From: Bipolaris cookei
Lineage: Eukaryota; Ascomycota; Dothideomycetes; Pleosporales; Pleosporaceae
DNA: 64,000 bases
NCBI GenBank assembly: GCA_002286855.1
Contig: NRSV01000039.1
Span: 248,001 to 312,000 of the forward strand
Direction: 5' to 3'
Of this stretch, positions 8,781 through 20,365 are shown piece by piece. The position numbers were made by a program, and so were the translations under genes. Below the pieces are notes generated by a model. It was given only the letters and a program-made list of their open reading frames with translations. It was not told the DNA's origin and did not search any database. Numbering within the stretch: position 1 is the first letter of the stretch; each line of letters opens with the position of its first letter.

Positions 8781-11700
8781 ATGCCACGTAGGCAATTTCA
8801 GGCCGACCTCCAGAAGGCTGCCGATGGCCTCCTCCTAGCTGCTGGCATCTCGGATGTGCGACCAGGCGCTGACGATGGCGAGTTCACCTTCACTTGTATG
8901 GCCGATGGCCAGCCGCTCAATGTCTCCGCTCTCATCACAGATGTATCCGATTATCCCTCGAACCACACCTGCATGATCTTCGCAGGGGATAACGCCTCCG
9001 CAGGTGTTGCTGCAGCGCTCAATGATATCACCGACGCCGCTACAGCCAAGACGATACCTCAGATTCTCGAGCTTGTATCCAGTAGACTTGAGTCGACTGA
9101 TGGCGATGGTGATAGTCAGATGGTTGGTTCGCAAGAGTTTGATAATTTTGAGGGTTACGAGGATGAAGACGAAGACGAAGAAGAGTATTTTCCTGGTGAC
9201 GACGACCTCCTACCCAAGCCTCGCATCGCACACACTTTAGGATTGGGCGAGCCTTCTGTAGCGGCCACATCTTCATTCAAGCGCCGTGTTCGGAATGACC
9301 TTTTAGTCGCCAAGAGCGAGGGCTTCAAGGTAGGACATCTAGGAGGTCTCATGATGGGCCTGGGATGTTATGTATCCCTGGCCATCCGCATATCCAAGCT
9401 GGGCATCTCAGAAGAAGCTACGAAGGCATGGCAGGTTGAGCCTTCGGAATACCTTGTCATAATATTTCACTACCCGCTAGGATACAAGAGCATGGATGAC
9501 TTTCGGTCCTATGATGCCCATCAAGCTCGCCGCAACTTCGGAGTCCGCATCGGCGTATCGACAACCTACAAGCCGACCATACAAGAGGCTGTCGCAGCGT
9601 TTGCTGTGGTGAACAAAGAGAGTGAGAACGAGCGAGAGGATTCCCAACAGGGCGAGTCTCAAAATACCTTGCCTGCGCAGTCGAGCGGCTTCCGTAATTC
9701 CTTCGTTTCCAGGCCCCTGAATGAACTATTTGAGCAACGATTCTCCATGCTCTTGAAATACCGCTACGGAGGAATGCCGTGGCAAGGCACTGAACTGTTT
9801 TATAACGATGTGCTCCTAAACTCAGCATATGGAGGCCACGATGTTGCGCTTGATAAGTACTACGAGGACGAGCGTGCCAGCACTACTTGGCCCAAGATTG
9901 TTACAGCCGATCACATTACCTCTTCAGTCGGCCAGCCACATTCCCTGCCTCTGGTCGGCATGCAGTTTGTGCTAAGGCATTTTGTACGGTGTACCGAGTT
10001 CTGCTTGATTTGTTTCAGCAAGATGTCGGACGACCTGCAAGCAATCAAGCCCTACGTCTGCGACAACCCGCTGTGCCTGTATCAGTATATGTCACTGGGT
10101 TTTGGTCCAAGCATAGAGCACGAAATAACCTCTCAGCCCAAGGTTGTGGATTTGCTAGTCAGCTTTTGCTATTCCAGCGCGCGCGCCGGAAAGCTTAAGG
10201 AGTTTCCCACTGGTCTGAGCTTGGCTGTTCCGCCTCCCGTGTCTAACAAACAAGGAAGTCTCCAAGGTGCACAAGACGCCTGTTATGTACCGTACCATGG
10301 TGCAACCCAGCAACCGCATTCCGTATATGATACTTCGCCATTAGCCGCGCTGAGCATGCGATTCAACGAGGACAACCTAGAAATGCTTTTCGAAAACTCC
10401 AAGGCGCCTTGCCCCGTGACGCCTGGCTCTTGGGTTGTCATTCGGGTGGATGAGGAACTTGATAGAGTCATACACTGTCGCGTGATTGACACTTCACTTT
10501 ATCCATCGGTGAAGGTATCCAAGCCTGTCATTGCAGCAATTGTTGACGCCCCGAATAACGATTACGTACACCCATATAAGTTGCCATCATACAGAGATCA
10601 GGCCCCTCAGCAGAGCAACAGGATACACTTGAAACCGGTCCAGAGAGATCATTTCCGGTCCGCGAGTTTCTATCTCTACAATCACAACTTCGATGATCTC
10701 AGAGATCATGAGAAGCAACAGACGATAGTCTCGCTGTTGCATGTGCTTCCACCTGTTGAGGAGATGAGGAGATATTTGTTGCGCAAATCAGAGTCCCCTC
10801 TAAGTTCTTGGGTTGACCGCCTGCCCTCTGCTGCTCTTGGAGTCTTACGTTGGATCATTGCCTCAAACCGGGCTTGTATTCTACAGGTGGATGAGGGAGA
10901 TTCTCTAAGCGGCCGCAAAGCTGAAGGGCGACTCTATGGAATGGGCGGCTGGGCACAATTCCGTTTCGCGATGGGTGCGCCTGACAAGGAACGTCGCTTT
11001 ATTGAGGCAGTACGGCAAACCAAAGAGAGGCTGCATCTTAAATACCCTACTCTTTTTGCCTGGCATGGCAGTCCGCTCCACAACTGGCATAGCATCATTC
11101 GAGAAGGTCTTCATTTCAAGGAGACACACCATGGACGAGCCTATGGGCATGGGGTCTATCATGCCCCTGACGTGAATACAAGTTTAGGATACTCCAACAT
11201 GCAGATAGGTGCCTCGTGGCCGATGAGTGAACTCAAAATCCAGCAGGCCTTGGCTCTGAATGAAATTGTAAATGCGCCAGGGGAGTATGTCAGCCAGAAC
11301 CCACATCTGGTCGTCGCGCAACTCGATTGGATTCAGACTCGCTATCTCTTTGTAAGGAAACGTACCGACATCTCCGGTACCGCTGCACCTAATCCAGTCT
11401 CAAAACCACTCGAGTTTATTGAACAAGATCCAAGTCGAACTCCTCGTGGTGTTGATGGACCGCTCATTATTCCAATCCACGCTATTGCCGTATCTCGGCG
11501 GTACAAGCCGACTGTACTTGGACTATCCAAGAGGCAAAAAGCTTCTGGGAAGTCCCGGTATGATCATATAGAGATCGGGTGCGAAGATGACGATACAGAC
11601 AGCGTTGCAACTCTTGAAGAGGATCTCGCTATTTTCGACGAAGATGATTATGAGAATGACAGCATCAAGACACAGTACGCTGGGGAGTCTATCCCTACGC

Positions 11701-12449
11701 CGAACTCGATCATGGACAGCAATGGCAAATCCAAGATGACAGCTATCTCATCATTCTCATCCAAGATCTTTGGCAAGTCAACTCAGAAAATACCACAGAA
11801 GCCTCTTACCGACTATGTCCCTGGCACTCTGGATTACTCAAGACTTCCCATGATTGCGACGCCAGTATGGGCAACTACATCTGCCACCAAGCGCCTGATG
11901 AAGGACTTTAGAGATATCATCTCAATCCAGAACAGGGAGCCGCTTCATGAACTAGGATGGCACATTGACAAAGACAAGATCGACAATATCTACCAATGGA
12001 TTGTAGAGCTCCATTCGTTCGACCCCAAGTTACCCCTAGCGCAGGATATGAAGAAGAGGGATATCAAGAGCATTGTTCTGGAGCTGCGCTTTGGCAAGGA
12101 TTATCCCATGAGTCCACCGTTCGTCCGGGTCATCCGCCCTCGCTTCCTTGGCTTCAATCAGGGTGGAGGTGGTCACGTCACTGCTGGTGGTGCCATGTGC
12201 ATGGAGCTTCTGACCAACGATGGCTGGAGCGCTGTTTCCTCCATTGAATCTGTTCTCCTCCAAGTCCGAATGGCCATTTCCAGCATGGACCCAAAACCAG
12301 CTCGTTTAGCGCCAGGTGGCCCGTCAGATTATTATGTTGGTGAGGCAGTCGAAGCGTACAAGCGGGCTTGCAACGTCCATGGGTGGACTATTCCTCCGGG
12401 TTTCAATGAGACGGCGTTGGGTGGTTCGGGTACGGCTAACCCATACTAA
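8781..12449 (+). CDS. PARP catalytic domain fused to a UBE2Q-like UBC domain
   Basis: Single exon, 1222 aa, starting at ATG 8781 (MPRRQFQAD); the frame upstream has only a GTG. An acidic stretch (DEDEDEEEYFPGDDD) lies near residue 140. The PARP fold is centred on LFAWHGSPLHNWH (His762) and YGHGVYHAPD (Tyr793). The third H-Y-E position falls in TRYLFVRK and appears to be Arg854 rather than Glu, as in mono-ADP-ribosyltransferases of the PARP6/8/16 type. The C-terminal 200 residues are an E2 fold with GGAMCMELLTNDGW (Cys1140 as the expected catalytic cysteine) and SSIESVLLQ, closest to UBE2Q. Such PARP-UBC fusions are known in fungi and their substrate is unknown. The natural inference is coupled ADP-ribosylation and ubiquitin transfer. 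Confidence 0.9.
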   Translation: MPRRQFQADLQKAADGLLLAAGISDVRPGADDGEFTFTCMADGQPLNVSALITDVSDYPSNHTCMIFAGDNASAGVAAALNDITDAATAKTIPQILELVSSRLESTDGDGDSQMVGSQEFDNFEGYEDEDEDEEEYFPGDDDLLPKPRIAHTLGLGEPSVAATSSFKRRVRNDLLVAKSEGFKVGHLGGLMMGLGCYVSLAIRISKLGISEEATKAWQVEPSEYLVIIFHYPLGYKSMDDFRSYDAHQARRNFGVRIGVSTTYKPTIQEAVAAFAVVNKESENEREDSQQGESQNTLPAQSSGFRNSFVSRPLNELFEQRFSMLLKYRYGGMPWQGTELFYNDVLLNSAYGGHDVALDKYYEDERASTTWPKIVTADHITSSVGQPHSLPLVGMQFVLRHFVRCTEFCLICFSKMSDDLQAIKPYVCDNPLCLYQYMSLGFGPSIEHEITSQPKVVDLLVSFCYSSARAGKLKEFPTGLSLAVPPPVSNKQGSLQGAQDACYVPYHGATQQPHSVYDTSPLAALSMRFNEDNLEMLFENSKAPCPVTPGSWVVIRVDEELDRVIHCRVIDTSLYPSVKVSKPVIAAIVDAPNNDYVHPYKLPSYRDQAPQQSNRIHLKPVQRDHFRSASFYLYNHNFDDLRDHEKQQTIVSLLHVLPPVEEMRRYLLRKSESPLSSWVDRLPSAALGVLRWIIASNRACILQVDEGDSLSGRKAEGRLYGMGGWAQFRFAMGAPDKERRFIEAVRQTKERLHLKYPTLFAWHGSPLHNWHSIIREGLHFKETHHGRAYGHGVYHAPDVNTSLGYSNMQIGASWPMSELKIQQALALNEIVNAPGEYVSQNPHLVVAQLDWIQTRYLFVRKRTDISGTAAPNPVSKPLEFIEQDPSRTPRGVDGPLIIPIHAIAVSRRYKPTVLGLSKRQKASGKSRYDHIEIGCEDDDTDSVATLEEDLAIFDEDDYENDSIKTQYAGESIPTPNSIMDSNGKSKMTAISSFSSKIFGKSTQKIPQKPLTDYVPGTLDYSRLPMIATPVWATTSATKRLMKDFRDIISIQNREPLHELGWHIDKDKIDNIYQWIVELHSFDPKLPLAQDMKKRDIKSIVLELRFGKDYPMSPPFVRVIRPRFLGFNQGGGGHVTAGGAMCMELLTNDGWSAVSSIESVLLQVRMAISSMDPKPARLAPGGPSDYYVGEAVEAYKRACNVHGWTIPPGFNETALGGSGTANPY

Positions 12450-12890
12450 GTGAGACTGTTAGAGGAATGGCAGTGACAAAACCACGGAGTCATGATTTGG
12501 CTCCTATGAGAGGGAAAAACGGGTACAGCGTTTACGACGCCTGAGCTGCGTCTTATGTGGCTTTCACCTTTCTCTTGCTTCTTACTTTCTTTCTTTCCAA
12601 TCATTTTTTAAAAAGGCGTCTCAGGGAATCAAGGTGCATTGGGCGGATGGGCATGGTACATGATACCTCATGAGTAGTAATCAAAAACACACCAATGGCA
12701 GTGTCTCTTTCGAACGTCTCTTCTTGTGAACCATAGTGAAGATCAATCTCTTTTGAATATTGGGTATCATTTAACCACCACCCGAACTAAAAGCTGAGAC
12801 CATCTATACATTGCTGGCATTTGCCTCGACCTTTTTTTTGTTGGGTAGGTATAACAAGAAGTAGCTGCTTGAAACACAGCAGGTACTCTT
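12450..12890. other. Convergent 3' region of PARP-UBC and GPI8
   Basis: No supported gene. T-rich tracts around 12,560-12,610 fit a 3' UTR. Confidence 0.5.
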
Positions 12891-14086
12891 CTATAAGGAC
12901 TCCAACCAGCTTCCAGCAAGCCATATACCCGCACAGCCAACCAAAGCCGCCGCGCCATACGCCTGCTTATTCCACCCTTGCTCATCATCAACTTTCCACG
13001 CGCCTTCTCTCCGAACACTCTCCACCACCGACTGCTGCTGCGAGCTCGCATTCTCAACGACACTCTGCTCATGCGCCTTAGCCAGCTTCGTCGCACTTCC
13101 CGCCTCGCGCACCCAACCCGTCTCATTCCTGCCCTCAACCTCGACATTCTGCACATTCCCAAAAAAATCCATAACCTTCCTATTCCTTGCTTCCTGCTCG
13201 CCTCCCGCAAAAAGATCGTATCGTATCCCGGGGCGACTATGAATTTTCTCCTCATCGTAGCTATCGAAGAGCTCGCCCATTGTCAGTTTGCTGGTGGGGT
13301 CTTTGACTTTTGTTTCGAGGAACTCGAGGTTGTAGTAGGTGTAGCGGTCGATCACTGCGACACCAACGTCGTTGTCGGCGTGGTGGGAGTAAGAGGATTG
13401 GTCGATTTCTGAGGAGCCAGTTGCGAGGATGTTGGGGGAGTAGAATTTCGAGTACATGGTATTTGCTTGGCAGGTGTCGATCATGAAGAGGATTTCGTGA
13501 TAGCTAGTTTGTGGATTATGGATTTAGTATATGTATGTGCTGTTTGAGATGTGGGTGGAGATGCCTACCGTTTCTTCTCCCACATTTGGCCAAATGCGTC
13601 GGCGAGATCAAAGGCGCTGATTTCTTCTGCGTCTTGGAACTTCAGGAATTCGTTGCCCCCGTGGCCGGTCATGTACACGAGGATGTTGCTTCGCTCGTCC
13701 GTCATTAATCGCTTGCTGCGGGGCATGTCTTCTCCCACACGATCTGTCATGAGGCGGATGAAGTTCTCGACTGTGACTTCGTAGCCTCTGTAGTCTACCT
13801 CAATGTTGTCGCCGTAGAGGTCGAGCGCGCGGTCGGCATTGTTGTACACAGTTCCGGGGAAGGCGTTGCGCGGGTTGCACGCCATGTCATCGGGGAGCAT
13901 GAGAATGATTTGCGAGTCGGGGATTCCAAGTCGCTTTACTGTGCGGTAGAGAGACAGGACATTGGCCAAGTGGCGGTAGTTGAACCAGAAGCGCGAGGTC
14001 GATACTAAGACCGCCCAGTTGGAAGTGTGTTCGCTGGCGGCAAAGGGCGCCGCCAGCAATGGCAAGAGTATTGTGGACAACTTCAT
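12891..14086 (-). CDS. GPI8: GPI-anchor transamidase catalytic subunit (Gpi8/PIG-K)
   Basis: Two exons, 14086-13569 and 13503-12891, with a 65-nt intron (donor GTAGGC, acceptor CTAG). Splicing restores EKKR-YHEILFMIDTCQA and gives 376 aa. The start is ATG 14086 (MKLSTILLPLLAAPFAAS), a cleavable signal peptide. The C13 peptidase dyad is visible: His142 in YMTGHGGNEF and Cys184 in MIDTCQANTMY. A C-terminal hydrophobic helix (LVGCAGIWLAGSWL) would anchor it in the ER membrane. The enzyme cleaves the GPI signal and attaches the anchor. The DFG5-like protein in this window is a likely client by family. The gene is divergent from the OPT transporter. Confidence 0.95.
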
Positions 14087-14496
14087 CGCCAATATGGAGT
14101 GTATCAAGACCGAAGCAAAGTCGAGCTGGGGTTAGATTGTACGGGCCGCGACGCGCTCCAGACCCGGGAGGCGGTTCACGATGTTCTCCCCAGCCTGGTG
14201 TTTGATTGGCGACGTCTGACATCTGACAAATCGGAGATAAGCAACGCTCTAAGATCCGGTGTTCCATCACGTGGCTAATCGTCTAAGGCTAGTCCGGTCA
14301 GACCGGGGACCTTGCATCATCCCGTGCACATGCACCGAGCACGCCATTACCAATGACAAGATGATCCCGTAATCTTCCTATCAGGTGGATCATCTTCCGC
14401 CCCTCTCTCGATCCGCCTTGCCTTTGCTTTATTAACTGAATACTCGCATTGGGCGTCGCGCTGGCTGAGTCAATCCAGCTTCAGGATATCGCGAGT
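14087..14496. promoter_or_regulatory. GPI8/OPT divergent promoter
   Basis: 410 bp separate the two divergent start codons. The OPT-proximal part is CT-rich (14390-14430). No individual site is claimed. Confidence 0.45.
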
Positions 14497-16770
14497 ATGG
14501 CGCCGGACCGAGGTTACACGGAACTGCAAAATGAAAGAGCTGGAGATGGTGAAGAGACGGAACATGTGGCGTTGAGACGTAGCAGAACGGGGACTCGCAG
14601 TTATTTGGCTGAGCGGGCATCGCAGCCGCAGAACTTTACGCTCCGTGGTGTTTTGGTTGGCTTGGCGATTGGAATCGTCATTTGCTTTTCTAACATGTAT
14701 TTTGGGTTGCAGACGGGTTGGGTGAGTGGCATGGCTATGCCTTCGGCACTGATTGGGTTTGCGTATTTTAAGGTTGTTGCGAAGACGCTTAAGTTGCCAT
14801 TTACACCAGTCGAGAATGTCTTGATCCAGTCAGTCGCAGGATCAGTCGGTACCATGCCCCTAGGATGCGGATTCGTGGGTGTCATCCCGGCATTAAACTA
14901 CCTATTGAAACCAGAAGAGAACGGACCGCTGGATATCAATCTCTGGAAGCTGATTGTCTGGGCCGTTGGAATCTGTTTCTTTGGTGTGGTCTTTGCGGTT
15001 CCGCTTCGGAAAGAAGTGATTATCCGGGAGAAGCTCAAGTTTCCGAGTGGAACTGCTACTGCACTGCTTATCAGGGTGCTTCACGGGGACAAAGAGTCGA
15101 AAGAGGTGGTAGCTCGCGAGCAAGAGCTTTCTGATGACGAAGAAGCGTCTCAGGGACTTTTGCAGGGGTCGAGTGCCCAGCGAGAAGAGCATGGCCTAAG
15201 GCCATCTTTGGATGACAACCTGAAAACCACAGGGCAGGAGCCTGAAGAGGATGAAGATGATGGGGACTGGAAATCCAAGATCAGGTTGCTGTTGATCTCG
15301 TTTGCTGGATCTGCCTTGTTCACCGTTGTGTCCTACTTCATCCCGCAACTGCACGAGATTCCCGTTTTTGGCCTTACCCTAGCGCAAAATTGGCTTTGGA
15401 CATTGAACCCTTCACCAGCTTATGTTGGACAAGGCATCATCATGGGCCCGGCTACGACGCTACATATGCTTTTAGGTGCTATCATTGGCTGGGGCGTTCT
15501 CTCGCCACTTGCAAAACACAAAGGATGGGCTCCAGGGCCTGTTTCTGACTGGACAAACGGTTCCAAGGGATGGATTGTGTGGATATCACTTGCCATCATG
15601 CTGGCAGATTCCCTCGTCAGCTTGGGATGGCTGCTTCTCCGGCCACTTGCCACGTTTGCAAGAGCATACTACCCAACTACCAAAGAAATTTTCCAGTCGC
15701 ATACTTGGAAAGAGATTCTTACATTCAATATCACGCCCAGACAAGGATACACGCGGGTTGGCGATGGGACGCAAGAAACACCATTGATATCTATCAAAAA
15801 GCACTTCGCTGCTGATTCAGACCCAGATGCACCCCCCGAGCATCTCGTATCGAACCGCACCACCATCATCGGGCTCGTCGTCTCGCTAGTCCTCTGTGTT
15901 ATTGCCGTCCACGTGACATTCCCCGGCCTCATCCCTTTCCGCTTGACCCTTCTATCACTGGTTCTCGCGCTCTTCCTTTCCATCATGGGCGTCCGCGCAC
16001 TAGGCGAAACAGATCTCAACCCCGTCTCTGGCATTTCAAAGCTCACGCAACTCGTCTTCGCGCTTGTCACGCCGACGACGGGACCAGGCGCCAAGAACGC
16101 CGTCATTATTAATCTCGTGGCTGGCGCAGTGTCCGAGTCCGCAGCGCTGCAGGCGGGAGATTTGCTGCAGGATCTCAAGTGTGGGCATATACTGGGTGCA
16201 GCGCCGAATGCGCAGTTTTGGGGTCAGATGATTGGATCGGCGGTCGGGGCGGTGGTGTCGGCGGTGGTGTACAAACTGTATACGAATGTGTACACTATCC
16301 CTGGTGGGTTGTTCGAGGTACCAACGGGTTATGTGTGGGTCTTTACCGCGCGACTGGTGACAGGGAAGGGTCTACCACCCATGGTCAAGGAATGGGCGAG
16401 CGGAGCGGCTGTCATCTTTGCTGTCAGTACGGTAATTAGGGTCTGGGGTAACGCTCGAAAGCGGAACGGCTTGAGTGGATGGTGGATTGACTTTGTGCCT
16501 GGCGGAATTGCTGTTGCCGTTGGTAAGCTTTCTCTCTCTTCTTTCGTGTTGTATGTTCGACTTTGCTAACATCATGGTTCAGGTATGTACAACACGCCTT
16601 CGTTCACACTGGCGCGCACAGTCGGGGGTCTGATAAGTCTTTGGTGGCGACGCTGGAAGGGCAAAAGCGAAACTCCGATTGTTGTACTTGCGAGTGGCCT
16701 GATTTTGGGCGAGGGACTGCTTAGTATCATGAACCTCTTACTGGCCAGTTTGAACGTGCCGCATCTCTAA
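14497..16770 (+). CDS. OPT-family oligopeptide/metal-chelate transporter
   Basis: Two exons, 14497-16522 and 16583-16770, with a 60-nt intron (GTAAGC...TTCAG) whose splicing gives VAV-GMYNTPSF and 737 aa. The start is ATG 14497; the frame upstream begins with TTG. After a polar N-terminus there are many hydrophobic segments. The first is LRGVLVGLAIGIVICFSNMY with the OPT signature NMYFGLQTGW, and SGTATALLIRVLHG lies near residue 190. An acidic cytoplasmic loop (EEDEDDGDW) lies near 260, and the last exon supplies GMYNTPSFTLAR and the final helix. OPT proteins are proton-coupled importers of small peptides, glutathione or metal-nicotianamine-like chelates. The substrate cannot be told from the sequence. 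Plasma membrane location is inferred. Confidence 0.9.
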
Positions 16771-16843
16771 AGTAGCTTACTAGCAATTGAGTCCTCTATT
16801 GTCTGTATACCATTTAACATGCGTATTTTGACGGTTCGCTGCG

Positions 16844-18922
16844 TTATCCAAGTCGGATATCCACCTCCTCCGTATCTGCAGCTTCCCAGTCTTCTTTCCA
16901 AATCTGTCCTATCGCTTTTCGATATGCGATGCCATTGTCCCATTCGATCCACAGCACATCATAACACCTAAACTGCCAATTCGATTCTGGCTCGTAAATT
17001 CCATTGTAGTAGTGCTCCAAATCCGCAAAGCATTCTCTATGACAGCCCTCGCTGTCGATGTACTGGTCACCCGGACTTCGAACACGGGCATGCTTCAAGC
17101 ATACAGGCGCGCTAACACTAATGCAAACAAGCTCCACATCGTTCTGGGGTAGGTCGAGTGAGTAGAAGGATAAGCCGAGGTCTAGAGCGCCGATCATTTG
17201 GCCCTCTGATCCCAGTATAAGAGCCGTATCATTGCTGAAGCCATTGCAGTCGTGCTCTGCTAGACGTGCGATGAGCCGACGAGTACGAAATTCGATGACG
17301 GTGGAGTAAACATAATTGAGCCTCGATGTGAGAGTTTCTTCGCCTTCAGCTTCCTCAGACAATGGCTTTTCGCTTAGGACTGTTGATGCTAGACCGCGAG
17401 ATTCGTAGTAGTGTAGATCTCGTATGAGTTCTCGCTGTTCCGATTCCAAATTGGTAGGGAGTTTGTAAAATTCGGTGATGTGAGGGTACGCAAGACGGCC
17501 AGGGGAGGCAGATTTTCTAATACTGCTGGCTTCACTGGCAAGAGACATATCGATTGGGCCGAGCCAGCCAACCCATGACCATGAAGGAAATTGTTTCAGA
17601 ATTTTGCCTTCGTAATCTACCCGTCTTTGGTGTCGCGAGTCCATGTCGTGGTGCCAGCATAGCATGTTGTTAAAGAAGAGTTCTGGCAGGCCATGTAGTA
17701 TGCCACCTTTCATGGCACGGCCTTGCAGTGTGATGAATGCGTCAAATGCCGTTAGGATATCTGCTGGATTAAAAAGATTCCTCCTGCTATACTGTTCCAC
17801 CTCTGCACAATAATGCGCGGGATTGGGCTTCCTTGTCCACAAAGCCAGTGTTTTTTTTTCCGGCATTCGAATCGGCCAGTGCCCGTTTTCTTGCTCTCGA
17901 AAATTCTGGCATACCCATGTCACAGTTTGATCGTGAAACACTAGCATACGCTTCGCAAGTTTCCATTCTTGAAAGGTCCAGCCTCGGGTGTGGTAGACTT
18001 CGCGCACGTTTCTCTTTTTTGGGTATGCTGCAAACATGCGACATTCAGGGCTGAAATCGAAAAACTGAAATGGTGGTGTCCTCGGGCGTTCCTTTCCAAC
18101 TCCATAAATTCCATAGTCACTGTCTGCTCCTTCGGTAGCTGCGATAGTGACGTAGGAGTTGGAGTATATTGAGGCCATGGCAGCCAGTTGACCGGGCTTT
18201 GCAATCTCATCGTCCTGTACGATACAGAATCGATCGACCCATAGATACTGCATGCCAAGAGCGCGAGTAAGGTGTATGCTATCTTTGACCGTGTTGGGAA
18301 GTTTGCATTCGTTCTCAGGTACGTTAAATGCGTTTTTCTTGCTTAATGAGTCAAAATTTGCTTTTGTCGTCTGAAAAGGATCGATAGTATCGCCCCAAAC
18401 GTAACTCAAGGCGGCGTATCGATACATGTGACCGTTCTGAGGTTGCTTCACCAAACAAAGATTCTTGGCGTCTATGAAAAGTAGCCCGGTAGCTTCTGGT
18501 ATTCTGCCCACAGGATCCGTAATAGTGTGGCACGTTCCGGCGTGGTCGCGATCGCATCGGTCAATCCATCTCTTGATATTGGCAATACTAATCTCATGTT
18601 GGAGGAGAGAAAATTCATGTCCATCTGGAGCATCTGTATCAGCTCTCATTTCGATGCAAATGCAAGGTTTCTTCCAAGAGTAACCATCGTGGCGATCTCT
18701 AAGGCGCAATACCCAGTAGTCACCGAAGGACTCTATATAGCTAAGCTTGTCACGGAAACAGATGTTCGGTGCTTCTTGATGAAACAACTTTACCACTTTC
18801 CCACACGTAACACATCCATGATTTTGTTCAACCTTGTCATCCTCCCATACCAACTTCTCACCGTCTCCTGACGCCTTTTTGATCGCTTTTGCGACCGAAT
18901 CACACAACCTGCACTGCACCAT
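16844..18922 (-). CDS. HET-domain protein
   Basis: Single exon, 692 aa. I start it at ATG 18922 (MVQCRLCDSVAKAI). The frame continues 52 codons upstream but only from a TTG, so an upstream exon is possible. The HET domain (about residues 175-340) shows YAALSYVWGD, LPNTVKDSIHLTRALG, YLWVDRFCIVQDD and MASIYSNSYVTIAAT. A further block with RGWTFQEWKLAKRML follows. N-terminal Cys pairs (CRLC and CVTCGKV) may bind zinc. HET proteins act in heterokaryon incompatibility and related cell-death responses, but most members, including lone ones like this, have no proven role. It is convergent with the OPT gene, 73 bp away. Confidence 0.9.
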   Translation of the reverse strand: MVQCRLCDSVAKAIKKASGDGEKLVWEDDKVEQNHGCVTCGKVVKLFHQEAPNICFRDKLSYIESFGDYWVLRLRDRHDGYSWKKPCICIEMRADTDAPDGHEFSLLQHEISIANIKRWIDRCDRDHAGTCHTITDPVGRIPEATGLLFIDAKNLCLVKQPQNGHMYRYAALSYVWGDTIDPFQTTKANFDSLSKKNAFNVPENECKLPNTVKDSIHLTRALGMQYLWVDRFCIVQDDEIAKPGQLAAMASIYSNSYVTIAATEGADSDYGIYGVGKERPRTPPFQFFDFSPECRMFAAYPKKRNVREVYHTRGWTFQEWKLAKRMLVFHDQTVTWVCQNFREQENGHWPIRMPEKKTLALWTRKPNPAHYCAEVEQYSRRNLFNPADILTAFDAFITLQGRAMKGGILHGLPELFFNNMLCWHHDMDSRHQRRVDYEGKILKQFPSWSWVGWLGPIDMSLASEASSIRKSASPGRLAYPHITEFYKLPTNLESEQRELIRDLHYYESRGLASTVLSEKPLSEEAEGEETLTSRLNYVYSTVIEFRTRRLIARLAEHDCNGFSNDTALILGSEGQMIGALDLGLSFYSLDLPQNDVELVCISVSAPVCLKHARVRSPGDQYIDSEGCHRECFADLEHYYNGIYEPESNWQFRCYDVLWIEWDNGIAYRKAIGQIWKEDWEAADTEEVDIRLG

Positions 18923-20350
18923 CCTACAGTAATGTTTCCAATCAGATTTTCGCGTAGTTCGGGGAGGATTTTGAATACCTGGACTATGTTCCAGTGTACA
19001 TAGTCGGTGTACTTCAGGCTGGGATGATTGTCTTGTTGATCTGCTTGGTCGAGGATTGCTGACTGATGGAAAATTCAAACTCTAATAACAATGCAATTGT
19101 GTAACTAGGCAGAATTACAGCCTTTATTGAGGTATGTATAGATTGCGCCGCATTCGTGCAGCCGCATGACATAATACGTCCAATCCTGCGAAGGCCAGCG
19201 CAATCAATTGTGGATCTATCAGGTGATCAAATACAGGATAGGAAGCGAAGAGGGGCAACATATCTTTTGGTCTTGCTTCCCAGAATTGTAGTAAGGTCTA
19301 ACATGACACTCAAAGGCTAGAGTCCAAGTAAAGAAGACTTGTATTAGTTTCTTTCTGGGCATCATATGTGACAGTTGTTTCAATCTCAACTATGCCTCAG
19401 TCTCTTAGGTTGCAGGAGCCTTTCATTTGATTTGTGGCCCCACATCAATCTAGAAATAGCTGGGACCAGTCCTTAAGATGTACACTTTGATAGGGGGCTG
19501 GCCAAACGAGATCGATGTTTTGTCTATCAGCGTTGAAACCCATATTCATCAAGAGTGACTTGCTGATTTGGAGGATGTGATGCGCTGGCTACCTTCTGGA
19601 GTTGCAGACACTTTGGAAAATTGTGAATTGTAACAAAAAATCTTTGCAGACGTCGAGTTTCTAAATAAGTCAAAAGCATTTGGTGGGTCGTAGAACTAAG
19701 GATTGACGTCCAAAAGGAACCAGGCACATCCCTCGTGTGTCCATTCCATAGTTACTAGCAAATCGGCGCTAGATGGGGCATCGCGCTTGCCGATGTACCC
19801 CAGAAACCCCACGAAATCGTGCTCCACAGTTTACCGACGGGCATACTGACATATCAAATACAGAGCTGCTCATGCATAGCGGTGAGGCTATTGAACGAAC
19901 CATCTCAACTAGTGACAAGTCGTCAGTTCTATGATCGCGAACGGTAAAGACCATGCATTCTTGAATGCGGGCATAGCACCATCCACAGGTTTGACGGACG
20001 TCATTTCTGGCATACAGCCGTCACACCTAAGGCTGACACCGCATGCGCTATTCTTTTCCGGGTAAGGGAATCTCACTGGCGTGTGAGGGGAAGTAAGAAC
20101 ACCCACCTAATCGTCTCGTCTTCCATAGGATAATATAGGCCATGACATCTTCTTATCGACGCGCAGAGGGCATGGGATAAGCAATGCTCAAGCAGTAGCG
20201 GAGATGATTGCAGATGCAATCGAGTTGCTTTTCTTGTATACTGCCTACCCATTCAGTCTTTAATTCTTATTGTACCGCTGCCATCAGCAAATACAACATT
20301 GGGAAGTGTTCGACCTGCGCATCTTCTATTTTTGACCATTTTTGTCAATT
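18923..20350. promoter_or_regulatory. Intergenic; probable displaced promoter/leader of the aquaporin
   Basis: No gene is supported in this 1.4-kb stretch. Its right end (about 20,230-20,350) is a T-rich leader that runs straight into ATGACTACT. That is the left copy of the duplication made when a LINE inserted at the aquaporin start codon. It is therefore inferred to be the original aquaporin promoter and 5' UTR, now 2.1 kb from the gene. Confidence 0.45.
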
Positions 20351-20365
20351 ATGACTACTTAGGGG
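20351..20365 (+). repeat. Left target-site duplication of the LINE
   Basis: The sequence ATGACTACTTAGGGG matches 22476-22490 (ATGACTACTCAGGGG) with one C/T difference. The two copies flank the LINE. The left copy holds a duplicate of the aquaporin start codon and its first codons, and the C-to-T change turns CAG into a TAG stop. Confidence 0.8.
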
